DNA from: Lachnospiraceae bacterium
Lineage (GTDB): Bacteria > Bacillota > Clostridia > Lachnospirales > Lachnospiraceae
Assembly (NCBI GenBank): GCA_020860645.1
Contig: JAJBTX010000045.1
Location: 1 to 53,063, forward strand
Direction: 5' to 3'
Length of the DNA stretch: 53,063 bases
The notes beneath the pieces were generated by a model. The model saw only the letters and a list, made by a program, of their open reading frames with translations, did no database searches and was not told the DNA's origin. Shown piece after piece: positions 1 to 7,938 of the stretch (positions are counted from its first letter, which is position 1; each line of letters starts with the position of its first letter). The position numbers and the translations under genes are program-made.

Positions 1-141
1 ATATATATTTTTCTTATTTTTCAATAATTTTTATAAATTTTAAGTTTTCTGCAGCATCTCCTAATTCGGGTATTATTATTTAGCAATTAAATAAACCCCT
101 GACTCTTTGCTTTCAGGTGTTTATTTCGCAGAATTATTTTT
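1..141. other. AT-rich flank without a recognised gene
   Basis: This stretch is very AT-rich and has no open frame with a ribosome-binding site that looks like a gene. Its only clear structure is the hairpin at 89-126 behind the MarR gene. The neighbouring gene lies outside the window. Confidence 0.6.
89..126 (-). terminator. Intrinsic terminator-like hairpin downstream of the MarR gene
   Basis: Two 14-base arms (89-102 and 113-126) are complementary except for one position and enclose a 10-base loop. The stem starts and ends in A/T runs, so it could work for transcripts arriving from either side. It lies 16 bases beyond the MarR stop codon, as expected for a terminator. Confidence 0.7.
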
Positions 142-621
142 TTAAACAAGAAGCTCGTTATAAACATGGAGCACCTTATAAAAGGTGTCGATCTCTTCCA
201 GACTGCATTTTTGAAGCAGATCATGCAGAGTCTCTGTGATATCGAGATTATCAAAAATCTTATGGGCTGTGGCAAGCTGCTGTCCGCGCTCCGTCGCATA
301 GAGATGAATCGTCTTGGCGTTTCCCTTCTCTTTCTCCCGGGTGATCAGCTCTCTTTTCACGAGTTTTGATACTGTCTGAGACACCGCGCCCAGAGTGCGC
401 CCCCACAATTTGGACGCCTCTGTCACGGTAATGCCCGGATTGTCGGCGATCATAGTGAGAATATGGACCTCTACCATCCCGATCATTTCTCCTGTTCCAT
501 AATCACGGGGGGTGTTGATGTATTCGCTGTATCGGATTACAAATTTATAGACCTCATCCGCCCGGACGCTCAGCTCTTTATACACGCGGTCAATCTCCGC
601 CTTATTGCTGTAATTTTCCAT
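142..621 (-). CDS. MarR family transcriptional regulator
   Basis: The 159-residue protein has the size and layout of MarR winged-helix regulators, which act as cytoplasmic dimers. The central part (about residues 50-110) reads as helix-turn-helix plus wing: an ITVTEASKLWGRTLGAVSQT recognition region, then KLVKRELITREKEKGNAKTI as wing. The ATG at 621 is preceded by AAGGAG five bases upstream. The upstream spacer (622-711) has two copies of GCATTAT 16 bases apart (671-693 region) that could be an operator, but no clear promoter. It follows a penicillin-binding protein gene in the same direction, so readthrough is possible. Ligand and targets cannot be read from the sequence. Confidence 0.9.
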   Translation of the reverse strand: MENYSNKAEIDRVYKELSVRADEVYKFVIRYSEYINTPRDYGTGEMIGMVEVHILTMIADNPGITVTEASKLWGRTLGAVSQTVSKLVKRELITREKEKGNAKTIHLYATERGQQLATAHKIFDNLDITETLHDLLQKCSLEEIDTFYKVLHVYNELLV

Positions 622-711
622 AAAGACTCCTTACATGATATCAGATTGTCAGCTAACCATAGGCAGCATTATCGCTGACAGGCATTATGATACCATACTT
701 TTTTCTGTTCG

Positions 712-2475
712 TCACGGGTCTTCCGCAGTTTCATCCTCCAGCACCAGCGCTTCCTCCTTCTCAATTCCCAGATAGGGCAGAATATTTTCAAAAATGTCCC
801 GCACGACCGGCGCGCAGACCGTGCCGCCGTAATAGGTCCCCTGCGGGTTGTAAACGATGCAGAGCGCCAGCACCTGCGGATCGTCCGCCGGGGCGAAGCC
901 CAAGAAGGAGGAGATGTACTTGTTTGCGCTGCGCGGCAGGGTCTGGGAGGTCGCGGTCTTGCCGCCGATCCGGTAGCCCGGGATGTAGGCCTTGTTGCCG
1001 CCGCCCTCGGAGACGACCTTCTCCAGGATCTCGCGCATCTGGGCAGAAACCTCCTCCGTCACGATACCGTCCGTCTCCTCATATTGAAAGGTCTTCAGCA
1101 CATTTCCCTCCTGATCCTCGACCGCCACCGCAAAGTGCGGCGTCACCCGGCGGCCCCCGTTGATGACGGAGCTCGCCATCACGGCGAGCTGCATCGGCGT
1201 GATCTGGAAGGACTGCCCGAAACTCATCGTCGCGAGCTCGACCTCGCCGATATTTTCCGGCTCGTGCATGATCGTGGAGGCCTCGCCGGGGATATCAATG
1301 CCGGTCTTCGTGAGCAGGCCGTAGTCAGTAAAATACTGGTAGTAGAGCTCTGCGCCCATCTTGAGGCCCATCGTCATCAGGGCGGGGTTGCAGCTGTGCT
1401 CCATGGCTTCGGTAAAGGTCTGCGTCCCGTGCCCCGTCGTCTTCGCGCAGCGGATCTTCCGGTCCTCGACAATCTTATAGCCGGGGCAGGAAAAAGTGTC
1501 GCTTAGGCTGGAGGTGCCCGACAGGAGCGCCGCGGAGGAGGTGAAAATTTTGAAGGTGGAGCCCGGTTCGTAGGTGTCGTTGACACACTGGTTGCGCCAC
1601 ATCTGATTGAGCGCGTCCTGGTATTCCGCATCCGTCATCGAAGAGCTGTCCGCCCCGGTGTTCAGCGTATAAGGATCGTTCAGGTCGAACTCCGGCACAT
1701 TGACACAGGCATAAATTTCCCCATTCTGCGGATTCATGATCAGGATCGACACATAGTCGGCCTCCTTTGCCTCCAACAGTTTCAGAGCCTCCTGCTGCGC
1801 GTAGGCCTGGATGCTGTAATCCAGGCTGAGCAGCAGATTATTCCCGGGGACGGACTCGACGCGCTCCTCCTTCGCGTTCTCGATCTCGATGCCGCGGGCG
1901 TCGGTCAGCGTCAGAATGGTGCCGGGAATGCCCTCGAGATACTCGTCGTATTTCACCTCCAGGCCGATGATCCCCTGATTGTCGCTGCCCGTGAAGCCGA
2001 GCACCTTGGAGGCCAGTTCTCCATATGGATAATAGCGTTTATAATCTTCATCGACCTTCACGCCTGCATAGCCGTAGGCGCGGATGGCGTCCCCCGTCTC
2101 GATATCGACGTTGGACTTGATGCGCTCGATGGAACTGACCTTCTCGACCCGCTTTCGCGCCTCCTCCTCGCTGATTCCAAGCTCCGCGACCAGCATGGCG
2201 ATCACGCCCTCGGGGTCCTCGATCTGGCTGTGGATGACGGAGATCGTGCAGACCGACTCATTGTCCGCCAGCACCGCGCCGTTCCGGTCGAGAATCTGTC
2301 CGCGTGCGGCCTTGACGCTGCGCTCGCGCTCATGCAGGTCCTGTGCCAGCTCCTGGTAATATTCCGACTCGAAAATCATCAGGTGAACGAGCCGCCCGAC
2401 GAGCACAAGCATCAGCAGCAGACAAATGACAAAAACCAGCACGATTTTCTTTCTGTGGAAGGTCTTACAGCGCAA
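712..2475 (-). CDS. Class B penicillin-binding transpeptidase (FtsI/SpoVD-like)
   Basis: This 587-residue membrane-anchored transpeptidase would cross-link peptidoglycan outside the cell. A short basic N-terminus leads into one membrane segment (about 10-33), then the PBP dimerisation domain starting at RGQILDRNG (58-66). The transpeptidase domain has the three active-site motifs: STFK with nucleophile Ser306, SCN at 361-363, and KTA within GGKTAT near residue 510. The start is TTG at 2475; its Shine-Dalgarno GAGGTG is buried in the 3' arm of the terminator hairpin that closes the upstream gene. It is the second PBP in a row, and pairs of this kind in Clostridia often comprise a septal PBP and a sporulation PBP (SpoVD). 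No C-terminal PASTA domain is visible, so the septal versus spore assignment stays open. Confidence 0.9.
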   Translation of the reverse strand: MRCKTFHRKKIVLVFVICLLLMLVLVGRLVHLMIFESEYYQELAQDLHERERSVKAARGQILDRNGAVLADNESVCTISVIHSQIEDPEGVIAMLVAELGISEEEARKRVEKVSSIERIKSNVDIETGDAIRAYGYAGVKVDEDYKRYYPYGELASKVLGFTGSDNQGIIGLEVKYDEYLEGIPGTILTLTDARGIEIENAKEERVESVPGNNLLLSLDYSIQAYAQQEALKLLEAKEADYVSILIMNPQNGEIYACVNVPEFDLNDPYTLNTGADSSSMTDAEYQDALNQMWRNQCVNDTYEPGSTFKIFTSSAALLSGTSSLSDTFSCPGYKIVEDRKIRCAKTTGHGTQTFTEAMEHSCNPALMTMGLKMGAELYYQYFTDYGLLTKTGIDIPGEASTIMHEPENIGEVELATMSFGQSFQITPMQLAVMASSVINGGRRVTPHFAVAVEDQEGNVLKTFQYEETDGIVTEEVSAQMREILEKVVSEGGGNKAYIPGYRIGGKTATSQTLPRSANKYISSFLGFAPADDPQVLALCIVYNPQGTYYGGTVCAPVVRDIFENILPYLGIEKEEALVLEDETAEDP

Positions 2476-2517
2476 AAAAACACCTCATAAGAAGCTTTTT
2501 TCTATCTTATGAGGTGT
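2474..2517 (-). terminator. Strong terminator overlapping the next gene's ribosome site and start
   Basis: ACACCTCATAAGA (2480-2492) and TCTTATGAGGTGT (2505-2517) are perfect 13-base complements around a 12-base loop. On the minus strand the stem runs directly into seven U residues, a textbook intrinsic terminator. The 3' arm contains the GAGGTG ribosome site of the 712-2475 PBP, and the U-run merges into that gene's TTG start. Termination and ribosome access are therefore coupled in one structure. Confidence 0.85.
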
Positions 2518-2613
2518 CATGGTGTTTTCATACAGGATAATGTGAATGTACCCTGGCTTTCCTGCTCCAAAGAGCGTCTGTATACGAAAGCCGGTGGGAG
2601 CAACATAAGGCTG

Positions 2614-4776
2614 TCATTCCGTCGGATTCTCGTCCTCGTCCTCCGACAGCGCGTCCTCCGGCTCGACATCCACCAGATTATCGTTGACCGGCGTGTCGCC
2701 GAGTACATCGTCGGAGTCTTCCAGCTCCGAATCCGGCATCGTCACTGTCTCTCCGGTCTGCGGATCGACCAGCGTGCCTTCCTCGGTCTCCTCTTCCTCC
2801 TCCGTCTCTTCGCTTTCTTCCGTGCTCTCCTCTTCCTCCGCCTCGATCTCGCTCTGCAGATCCTCAGGAATCTCCTCCGTCTGCGGAATGTTCAGATAGG
2901 GAAGCGCGTCTTCCATAATATTCTTCCAGATCTCGATCGCGTAGGAAGCGCTGGACTGTTTCTCCGCGTTCGGCTCGTCCACGATCACGTAGAGCACCAC
3001 CTGCGGATTATCCGCCGGGGCGAAGCCGATGAAGGAGACCAGATAGTTGGTCTTGTCCCTCGGGATTTTCTCAGCCGTACCGGTCTTTCCGCCGAGCGAG
3101 TAGCCCGCGATGCGCGCGTTGCGGCCGGTCGGCGTATTGCCATTGGCGTCGTCATCCCCGTAGATCGTCTCATAAAGATACTGCCGCAGGATGTCCGAAG
3201 TCTTTGACGAGATCGACTCGCGCAGCACGGTCGGCTCAATCGTCTGCACCGTTCCGCCGTCACTGTCGAGAATCTTACTGACCACATGGGGCTGATAATA
3301 ATAACCGCCGTTGATGCAGGCGCAGAAGGCCGCCGCCATCTGGACCATCGTCACATTGTAGTTCTGTCCGAAAGAGTTCGTCGCCAGGTCCGTGCTGCCC
3401 ATGATCAGGCTGCTGTCGCTCGTCGCCATACTCTCGGAATAATAGATGAGGCTGTCCGTCCTCGCCTCTCCCGGCAGGTCGATGCCGGTCCGCAGGCCCA
3501 GATTGAACAGATTCTGGTAGGTCGAGAACGCATCGGTTCCCAGCTTCGACGCGATCTGCATCAGCGCGTCGTTGCAGGAAAAGGTGAGCGCTCCCTGCAG
3601 ATCGATGATCCCGTGTCCGGAACGATGCGAGCAGTAGATCGTATAGCCGCCTACCTCCTGATAACCGTCACAGAGGAAGGTCTCTCCGTCATAGACCGCT
3701 CCGGTCTCAAGCGCCGCCGCGATCGTCAGGGGCTTCGCCACAGAGCCCGGCTCGTAGGTATCGCTGACACAGTAATTCCGCCAGAGCTCATTGAGCAGCT
3801 CCAGACGTTCATCCTCCGTAAGAGCATCTGCTTCCTCCTCCGTGCAGACGCCGTTCGCCACCAGATCATAGGGATTATTGAGGTCGTAGGTCCGGTTGCT
3901 GGCCATCGCCAGAATTTCGCCGGTATTGGGATCCATCATGATCGCCGCCGCCGTCGAGCTGCCGTCGCCCTCGCGGTAATTGTCCGTATATTTTTCCTGG
4001 AATTCGGCGATCGCTTCCTCCACGATACGCTGCAGCGTCACATCGATCGTCGAGACGACGCTGTAGCCATCCACGGCAGCCTGTACGGTCGTCTCCTGCT
4101 CCATATCCTCATTGAGATAATTGTAGCTGCGCCCGTTCTCACCGTTCAGGATATCCGAGTATTCCTGCTCAATCCCGTACTGTCCGACGTCGCCGGAAAC
4201 CGTGTAGCCGATCACATTGCAGGCCAGGGAATCATAAGGGTACGTCCGGACATAGGTGTCCTCCATCCAGACGCCGGCAATACGGCTGTCCGACTCCGCC
4301 GCGAGATCCTCAAATTCCTGCACCTCGTCCTTGCTCAGCTCCTTCGCCAGCACGACATAGTGGCTGCTCTTCTTCTCCTCCATGATCGTGTTCAGTTCGC
4401 TGCGATCGAATCCAAAGCAGTCCACCAGCGCCTGCAGCGTCGGTTCCACATAATCGTCCTCGGCGTCCTCATCATAGTATTCCCAGAGTACGCCCGGATC
4501 CAGGATCACGTTGTACTTCTTTTCACTCGTCGCCAGCACGGTCCCGTTGCGGTCATAGATATCGCCGCGCTGATACGGAAGCGTCGTACTGTTCGTGTCC
4601 TGTTGGGAGAGCACGCGCTTCGTGTACTGGTCGCCGCTGACCCGGTTGATATAGACCAGCCGGACAATGATGCCAAGCAGAATCAGCACAATCACGACAA
4701 ACAGCAGCGCCAGCTTCTGCTTCATCCGCAGCGTTATTCGTTGTTTTCTTGTCAGTCTTTTCTTTTTTCCGGGCAC
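2614..4776 (-). CDS. Class B penicillin-binding protein, probable septal transpeptidase
   Basis: This is a 720-residue class B PBP, probably the septum-specific FtsI/PbpB, from its place right after mraZ-rsmH-ftsL. A basic N-terminus precedes one membrane helix (about 21-43). The dimerisation domain begins at RGDIYDRNG (70-78). Transpeptidase motifs are SVAK with Ser345, SCN at 400-402, and KTG in GGKTGTAEK near 557. After the catalytic domain comes an unusual tail of about 80 residues (640-720) very rich in Glu, Asp, Ser and Thr and probably disordered. The GTG start at 4776 has GGAG seven bases upstream; the gene follows ftsL by 23 bases. It ends before the strong hairpin at 2480-2517. Confidence 0.93.
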   Translation of the reverse strand: MPGKKKRLTRKQRITLRMKQKLALLFVVIVLILLGIIVRLVYINRVSGDQYTKRVLSQQDTNSTTLPYQRGDIYDRNGTVLATSEKKYNVILDPGVLWEYYDEDAEDDYVEPTLQALVDCFGFDRSELNTIMEEKKSSHYVVLAKELSKDEVQEFEDLAAESDSRIAGVWMEDTYVRTYPYDSLACNVIGYTVSGDVGQYGIEQEYSDILNGENGRSYNYLNEDMEQETTVQAAVDGYSVVSTIDVTLQRIVEEAIAEFQEKYTDNYREGDGSSTAAAIMMDPNTGEILAMASNRTYDLNNPYDLVANGVCTEEEADALTEDERLELLNELWRNYCVSDTYEPGSVAKPLTIAAALETGAVYDGETFLCDGYQEVGGYTIYCSHRSGHGIIDLQGALTFSCNDALMQIASKLGTDAFSTYQNLFNLGLRTGIDLPGEARTDSLIYYSESMATSDSSLIMGSTDLATNSFGQNYNVTMVQMAAAFCACINGGYYYQPHVVSKILDSDGGTVQTIEPTVLRESISSKTSDILRQYLYETIYGDDDANGNTPTGRNARIAGYSLGGKTGTAEKIPRDKTNYLVSFIGFAPADNPQVVLYVIVDEPNAEKQSSASYAIEIWKNIMEDALPYLNIPQTEEIPEDLQSEIEAEEEESTEESEETEEEEETEEGTLVDPQTGETVTMPDSELEDSDDVLGDTPVNDNLVDVEPEDALSEDEDENPTE

Positions 4777-4799
4777 AAAACTCTCCTCTGCCTGTGAGC

Positions 4800-5252
4800 C
4801 TACTCAGACGGGATCTCCCCGTTCTGTCTCACATAATCGTCCGTCCCGCTGTCATACAGGATGACCTGATCCGAACCCGCGTAGACCATGCCCAGCTCCT
4901 CCGTCGCCACCTCGCGGATATACTCCAGATCGACGGTCGACATGATACGCGTGTAATAGTCGTCATTTTCGGTCCGCAGCTCTTCGAGCTCGGCCTCCAG
5001 CGAGGAAATATTTTTCACTCTGCTGGTCGTCTCCGCCTGCAGCTGCAGGTAATTGACGCAGGACCACATCAGCAGGCAGGCCGCCGCGACCAGAAAGAAG
5101 GTATAGATAATATTGACATACTGTACGCTGTTTTTTTCCGTCTGCCGGTATTCCCGCCGCCGGGACCGCCCGCTTCTGCGCGGCTCCTCCTGCGGCCGGA
5201 GTCTGCGTGCGGTATTCCCTTCAATCGCACTGTACGTTCTCCTGGCTGCCAT
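4800..5252 (-). CDS. ftsL: FtsL-like septum formation protein
   Basis: The 150-residue bitopic protein has a basic cytoplasmic N-terminus (1-44, Arg-rich), one membrane helix (about 45-66) and an external coiled-coil-like segment (about 70-105). It ends in an acidic tail. FtsL proteins are poorly conserved, so the call rests on this architecture and on position between rsmH and a septal PBP. The family bridges DivIB/DivIC and the septal synthase. ATG at 5252 has GGAGG nine bases upstream. The rsmH stop is 23 bases upstream. Confidence 0.8.
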   Translation of the reverse strand: MAARRTYSAIEGNTARRLRPQEEPRRSGRSRRREYRQTEKNSVQYVNIIYTFFLVAAACLLMWSCVNYLQLQAETTSRVKNISSLEAELEELRTENDDYYTRIMSTVDLEYIREVATEELGMVYAGSDQVILYDSGTDDYVRQNGEIPSE

Positions 5253-5275
5253 GTTTCAAGTCCTCCCCTATCCGC

Positions 5276-6211
5276 TCATTCTCGCTCAAAGACGCGCAGC
5301 TTCGCGCTCCTGGAGCGGTTGTTCTCCCTTAATTCCTCTTCGCCCGGAAGAATGGGCTTTCTCGTAATGATTCTTCCCTTCGGCTTCTTCCCGCACACGC
5401 AGACCGGAAAATCCGGCGGGCAGGTGCAGGGATGCTCGTTCTTCCGGAACGCGTTCTTCACGATCCGATCCTCCAGCGAATGGAAGGTGATCACGCAGAG
5501 CCTTCCGCCCGGATGCAGGAAATCGATCAGATCATCCAGCGAATCCTCGAGCACCTCCAGCTCCCGGTTCAGCTCGATCCGGAGCGCCTGGAAGGTCTGT
5601 CTGGCCGGATGCCCCTTCTGCATCCGGACCCGCGCGGGAATCGCCGCTTTGATGATCTCCACGAGCTCCCCCGTCGTCTCGACGGGCTTTACCGCTCGTG
5701 CCTGTACGATGTGCTTCGCAATGTTCTTCGCAAATTTATCTTCCCCGTAGTCACGGATAACACGGTATAGTTCCATTTCACTGTAGCCGTTGACGATGTC
5801 CGCGGCCGTCCTCTCCTGCCGCTGGTCCATCCGCATGTCGAGCCGCGCGTCCTCCCGGTAGGAAAAGCCCCGCTCTGCCTCGTCGAACTGATAGGAGGAA
5901 ACCCCGAGATCCAGCAGAATCCCGTCCACACCGGACACGCCTCTCTCTCCCAGCAGCGCTCTCATCTGCTCATAGTTTCCGCGGATGATAGTCACGCGCT
6001 CTTCAAAGGGCTTCAAACGCTCTGTCGCCGCCGCAATCGCCGCCGCGTCCTGGTCAATTCCGTAGAAATACCCCTGTTCTGTGAGCCTCCTGCACACCTC
6101 GAATGCATGTCCGCCGCCGCCGAGCGTCCCGTCGGCATAGATCCCGTCAGGCCGGATATGGAGCTGTTCGATCGTCTCCGCAAGCAGTACGGAGTAATGA
6201 CTGAATTCCAT
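5276..6211 (-). CDS. rsmH: 16S rRNA (cytosine(1402)-N(4))-methyltransferase
   Basis: RsmH/MraW methylates the N4 of C1402 in 16S rRNA in the decoding centre, using S-adenosylmethionine. The 311-residue length is normal. The SAM-binding motif DGTLGGGGH is at about 28-36, [12 protein letters not shown] is the characteristic family block, and the C-terminus has [18 protein letters not shown] and a Cys cluster ([16 protein letters not shown]). It lies 10 bases after mraZ and 23 before ftsL, so the three are almost certainly one transcript. Confidence 0.97.
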   Translation of the reverse strand: MEFSHYSVLLAETIEQLHIRPDGIYADGTLGGGGHAFEVCRRLTEQGYFYGIDQDAAAIAAATERLKPFEERVTIIRGNYEQMRALLGERGVSGVDGILLDLGVSSYQFDEAERGFSYREDARLDMRMDQRQERTAADIVNGYSEMELYRVIRDYGEDKFAKNIAKHIVQARAVKPVETTGELVEIIKAAIPARVRMQKGHPARQTFQALRIELNRELEVLEDSLDDLIDFLHPGGRLCVITFHSLEDRIVKNAFRKNEHPCTCPPDFPVCVCGKKPKGRIITRKPILPGEEELRENNRSRSAKLRVFERE

Positions 6212-6221
6212 AGGCTCCGCC

Positions 6222-6653
6222 TCACTCTCTGCCGCTTAAGTAGTTCAGATGGCCCGCGATCGTGTCCATATCGCTGAAGTCCGCGTTCTGCTTCCAGTGC
6301 TCCTCATTCCAGATCTCGATGTGATCGAGCATACCGGCCAGCAGCACGTCCTTCTCCAGACCCGCGAACTCACGCAGGGTCACGGGGAGCAGGATACGCC
6401 CCTGCTTGTCCAGCTCGCAGGTGCAGGCTCCGGCAATGAGAAAACGGGTGAAAAGTCTCGCGTTCTTATCCGTGAGCGGAAGCTTTTTCAGTTCCTCGAC
6501 ATAGGCTTCCCAGCTGTCCATCGGATACACGAAAAGGCAGCCATCCAATCCCCTCGTCACCACAAATTCCGTGCCCAGTAGCTCCCGGAATTTCGAAGGC
6601 ATGATCAGCCTGCCCTTGGGATCGATCGTATGTCTGTACTCACCCATGAACAT
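6222..6653 (-). CDS. mraZ: Transcriptional regulator MraZ
   Basis: MraZ is a SpoVT/AbrB-fold DNA-binding protein that controls its own dcw operon. The family start [20 protein letters not shown] is obvious, and a second half-repeat ([20 protein letters not shown]) gives the double-barrel fold. I use ATG 6653 (143 residues): it has an AGAGGGTG ribosome site eight bases upstream and matches the usual N-terminus. A longer reading from 6689 adds 12 non-family residues and would start inside the operator repeats. Operator and promoter are annotated just upstream. Confidence 0.95.
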   Translation of the reverse strand: MFMGEYRHTIDPKGRLIMPSKFRELLGTEFVVTRGLDGCLFVYPMDSWEAYVEELKKLPLTDKNARLFTRFLIAGACTCELDKQGRILLPVTLREFAGLEKDVLLAGMLDHIEIWNEEHWKQNADFSDMDTIAGHLNYLSGRE

Positions 6654-6685
6654 GCGCGTCACCCTCTTTCGCGGGCGGAAATCCT

Positions 6686-6730
6686 CCACTTTACTTCACT
6701 GTGAATCCACTTTCCACCACTTTTCACCAC
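6686..6730 (-). promoter_or_regulatory. MraZ-box operator repeats
   Basis: Read on the minus strand, AAAGTGG occurs at 6723-6717, 6713-6707 and 6692-6686. The first two are on a 10-base period with 3-base spacers, and a further partial box (GTGG) lies at 6730-6727. This matches the AAAGTG(G/T)-N3 direct repeats known to bind MraZ in Mollicutes. The repeats sit directly downstream of the mraZ -10 element, over the predicted transcription start, where a bound protein would block initiation. Confidence 0.85.
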
Positions 6731-6740
6731 CGATACGTCC

Positions 6741-6769
6741 ATCATACGCCGTTTTTATGGAAATTGCAA
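6741..6769 (-). promoter_or_regulatory. Sigma-A type promoter of the mraZ (dcw) operon
   Basis: On the minus strand TTGCAA (6769-6764) and TATGAT (6746-6741) are separated by exactly 17 bases. The start point would fall near 6734, just ahead of the MraZ boxes. Confidence 0.8.
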
Positions 6770-6832
6770 TAGAAATCTGAAGAAAGTCTGAAGAAAATGC
6801 TGGCAATGACCTGTTGACACGCAAAAAAAGAA

Positions 6833-6877
6833 GCTGGCAGAACTTTCTTGAGCCTGTCAGCTTCTCTTCCATCTTAA
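6833..6877 (-). terminator. Intrinsic terminator after lgt
   Basis: On the minus strand a GAAGCTGACAG arm pairs with CTGCCAGCTTC (one wobble position) and is followed by seven U residues (6839-6833). It begins about eight bases past the lgt stop and separates lgt from the dcw promoter. Confidence 0.85.
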
Positions 6878-6884
6878 TCTTATA

Positions 6885-7778
6885 TCATATTTCTCTGTCC
6901 GTCTCTTCTGTGTTCGGCTGAGGCGGAGTCTTCGCCCTTCGTCTCCCCAGGATAATCAGAATGGCGGAGCCCACGATCATCACCGCCGCCAGCAGCTGGG
7001 AGATCGGAATGCCGGTCGAACCGATCGTAAGCTGGTCAGTGCGCAGCCCCTCGATCCATACCCGCCCGAGGCCGTAGCCCAGCAGGTAGAAGCAGAAAAC
7101 CTCGCCGTCAAAGCGCTTCTTCTTCCGATACCAGTAGAGAAAGCAGATCACGCCGACGTTCCACAGCGACTCGTAGAGGAAGGTGGGGTGCACCTGGATG
7201 AACTGTTCCCCCGCGATCACCTGCACGTTCGCCCACATCTCCTCCGTGATCTCATGGGCGCGCACCGCGCTCACCGGCAGCTGCATCGCGAGCAGATTGT
7301 CCGTGTAGCCGCCGAAGGCCTCGCGGTTGAAGAAATTGCCCCAACGGCCCAGAATCTGTCCGGCCACCAGGCCGAGACAGGTCGTGTCCAGCCGCAGGCC
7401 GAAATTGTATTTCTTCACCCGGCAGTAAATATAGATGCTGATAATCGCCCCGATCACACCGCCGTAAATGGCGAGACCGCCCTGTCTCAGATTGAGGATG
7501 CTGAGCAGGTTGTCCTTGTAATTGTCCCACGAGAAAATCACGTAGTAGGCTCTGGCGCAGGCAACCCCGGCAATCACGCCGATGATCACCATGTCGATGT
7601 AGCTGTCCGTGTCCTGCCCGGTGCGCTTCGCCTCGCGCTCAGCGAGGGTAAGCCCCAGCAGAATCGCGCAGCCGATGATGATGCCGTAGTAAGCGATCTC
7701 AAAGCCGAAGACCGAGACGGACTTGCCTACGTTATTCAGATAAATTCCCAGATTCGGGAAATTGATTGACATGTTCAT
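6885..7778 (-). CDS. lgt: Prolipoprotein diacylglyceryl transferase
   Basis: Lgt transfers diacylglycerol from phosphatidylglycerol to the lipobox cysteine of prelipoproteins, the first step of lipoprotein maturation in the cytoplasmic membrane. The 297-residue polytopic protein carries the family signature GRWGNFFNREAFGG (near 145-158) and the HPTFLYESLWN block near 198-208. Several hydrophobic segments span the chain. ATG 7778 has GAGGAG upstream. The BMP lipoprotein of this window (lipobox LLAGC) is a direct substrate candidate. It follows ychF with a hairpin-rich repeat element between. Confidence 0.96.
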   Translation of the reverse strand: MNMSINFPNLGIYLNNVGKSVSVFGFEIAYYGIIIGCAILLGLTLAEREAKRTGQDTDSYIDMVIIGVIAGVACARAYYVIFSWDNYKDNLLSILNLRQGGLAIYGGVIGAIISIYIYCRVKKYNFGLRLDTTCLGLVAGQILGRWGNFFNREAFGGYTDNLLAMQLPVSAVRAHEITEEMWANVQVIAGEQFIQVHPTFLYESLWNVGVICFLYWYRKKKRFDGEVFCFYLLGYGLGRVWIEGLRTDQLTIGSTGIPISQLLAAVMIVGSAILIILGRRRAKTPPQPNTEETDREI

Positions 7779-7799
7779 ATAGTTGCTCCTCGTTCATGA

Positions 7800-7934
7800 C
7801 AGAGCCGTACCACCTCGACTTCGCTCCGCTTCGTCTCGGTGATAGGGCTTCGCCCTATAGGCCAGTTCATGTCTGCCATTTCTTATGTGCAAGCACAACG
7901 AAATAACAGCCATGCACCGTCCTGCACGGCTCTG
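7800..7934 (-). repeat. Hairpin-rich intercistronic repeat element, copy A
   Basis: Outer inverted repeats CAGAGCCGT (7800-7808) and ACGGCTCTG (7926-7934) bound the unit. Inside are a CTCGACTTCGCTCCGCTTCG block, a perfect ATAGGGC/GCCCTAT hairpin with a three-base loop, and a two-tier hairpin. The latter has outer arms ATTTC/GAAAT around TTAT-GTGC-AA-GCAC-AAC. Copies at 25431-25556 and 26866-27055 share the blocks but differ in stem sequence with complementarity kept. It begins five bases after the ychF stop (in transcription direction) and ends near the lgt ribosome site. Confidence 0.75.
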
Positions 7935-7938
7935 CTGA

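Noticed and set aside
2485-2520. 11-codon leader-peptide-like frame through the PBP terminator
   Set aside because: No ribosome site and no biased codons; probably chance.
3286-4797. Plus-strand frame of 503 codons opposite the septal PBP
   Set aside because: Antisense shadow of a gene with all PBP motifs; the Arg/His/Val-rich product has no recognisable domain.
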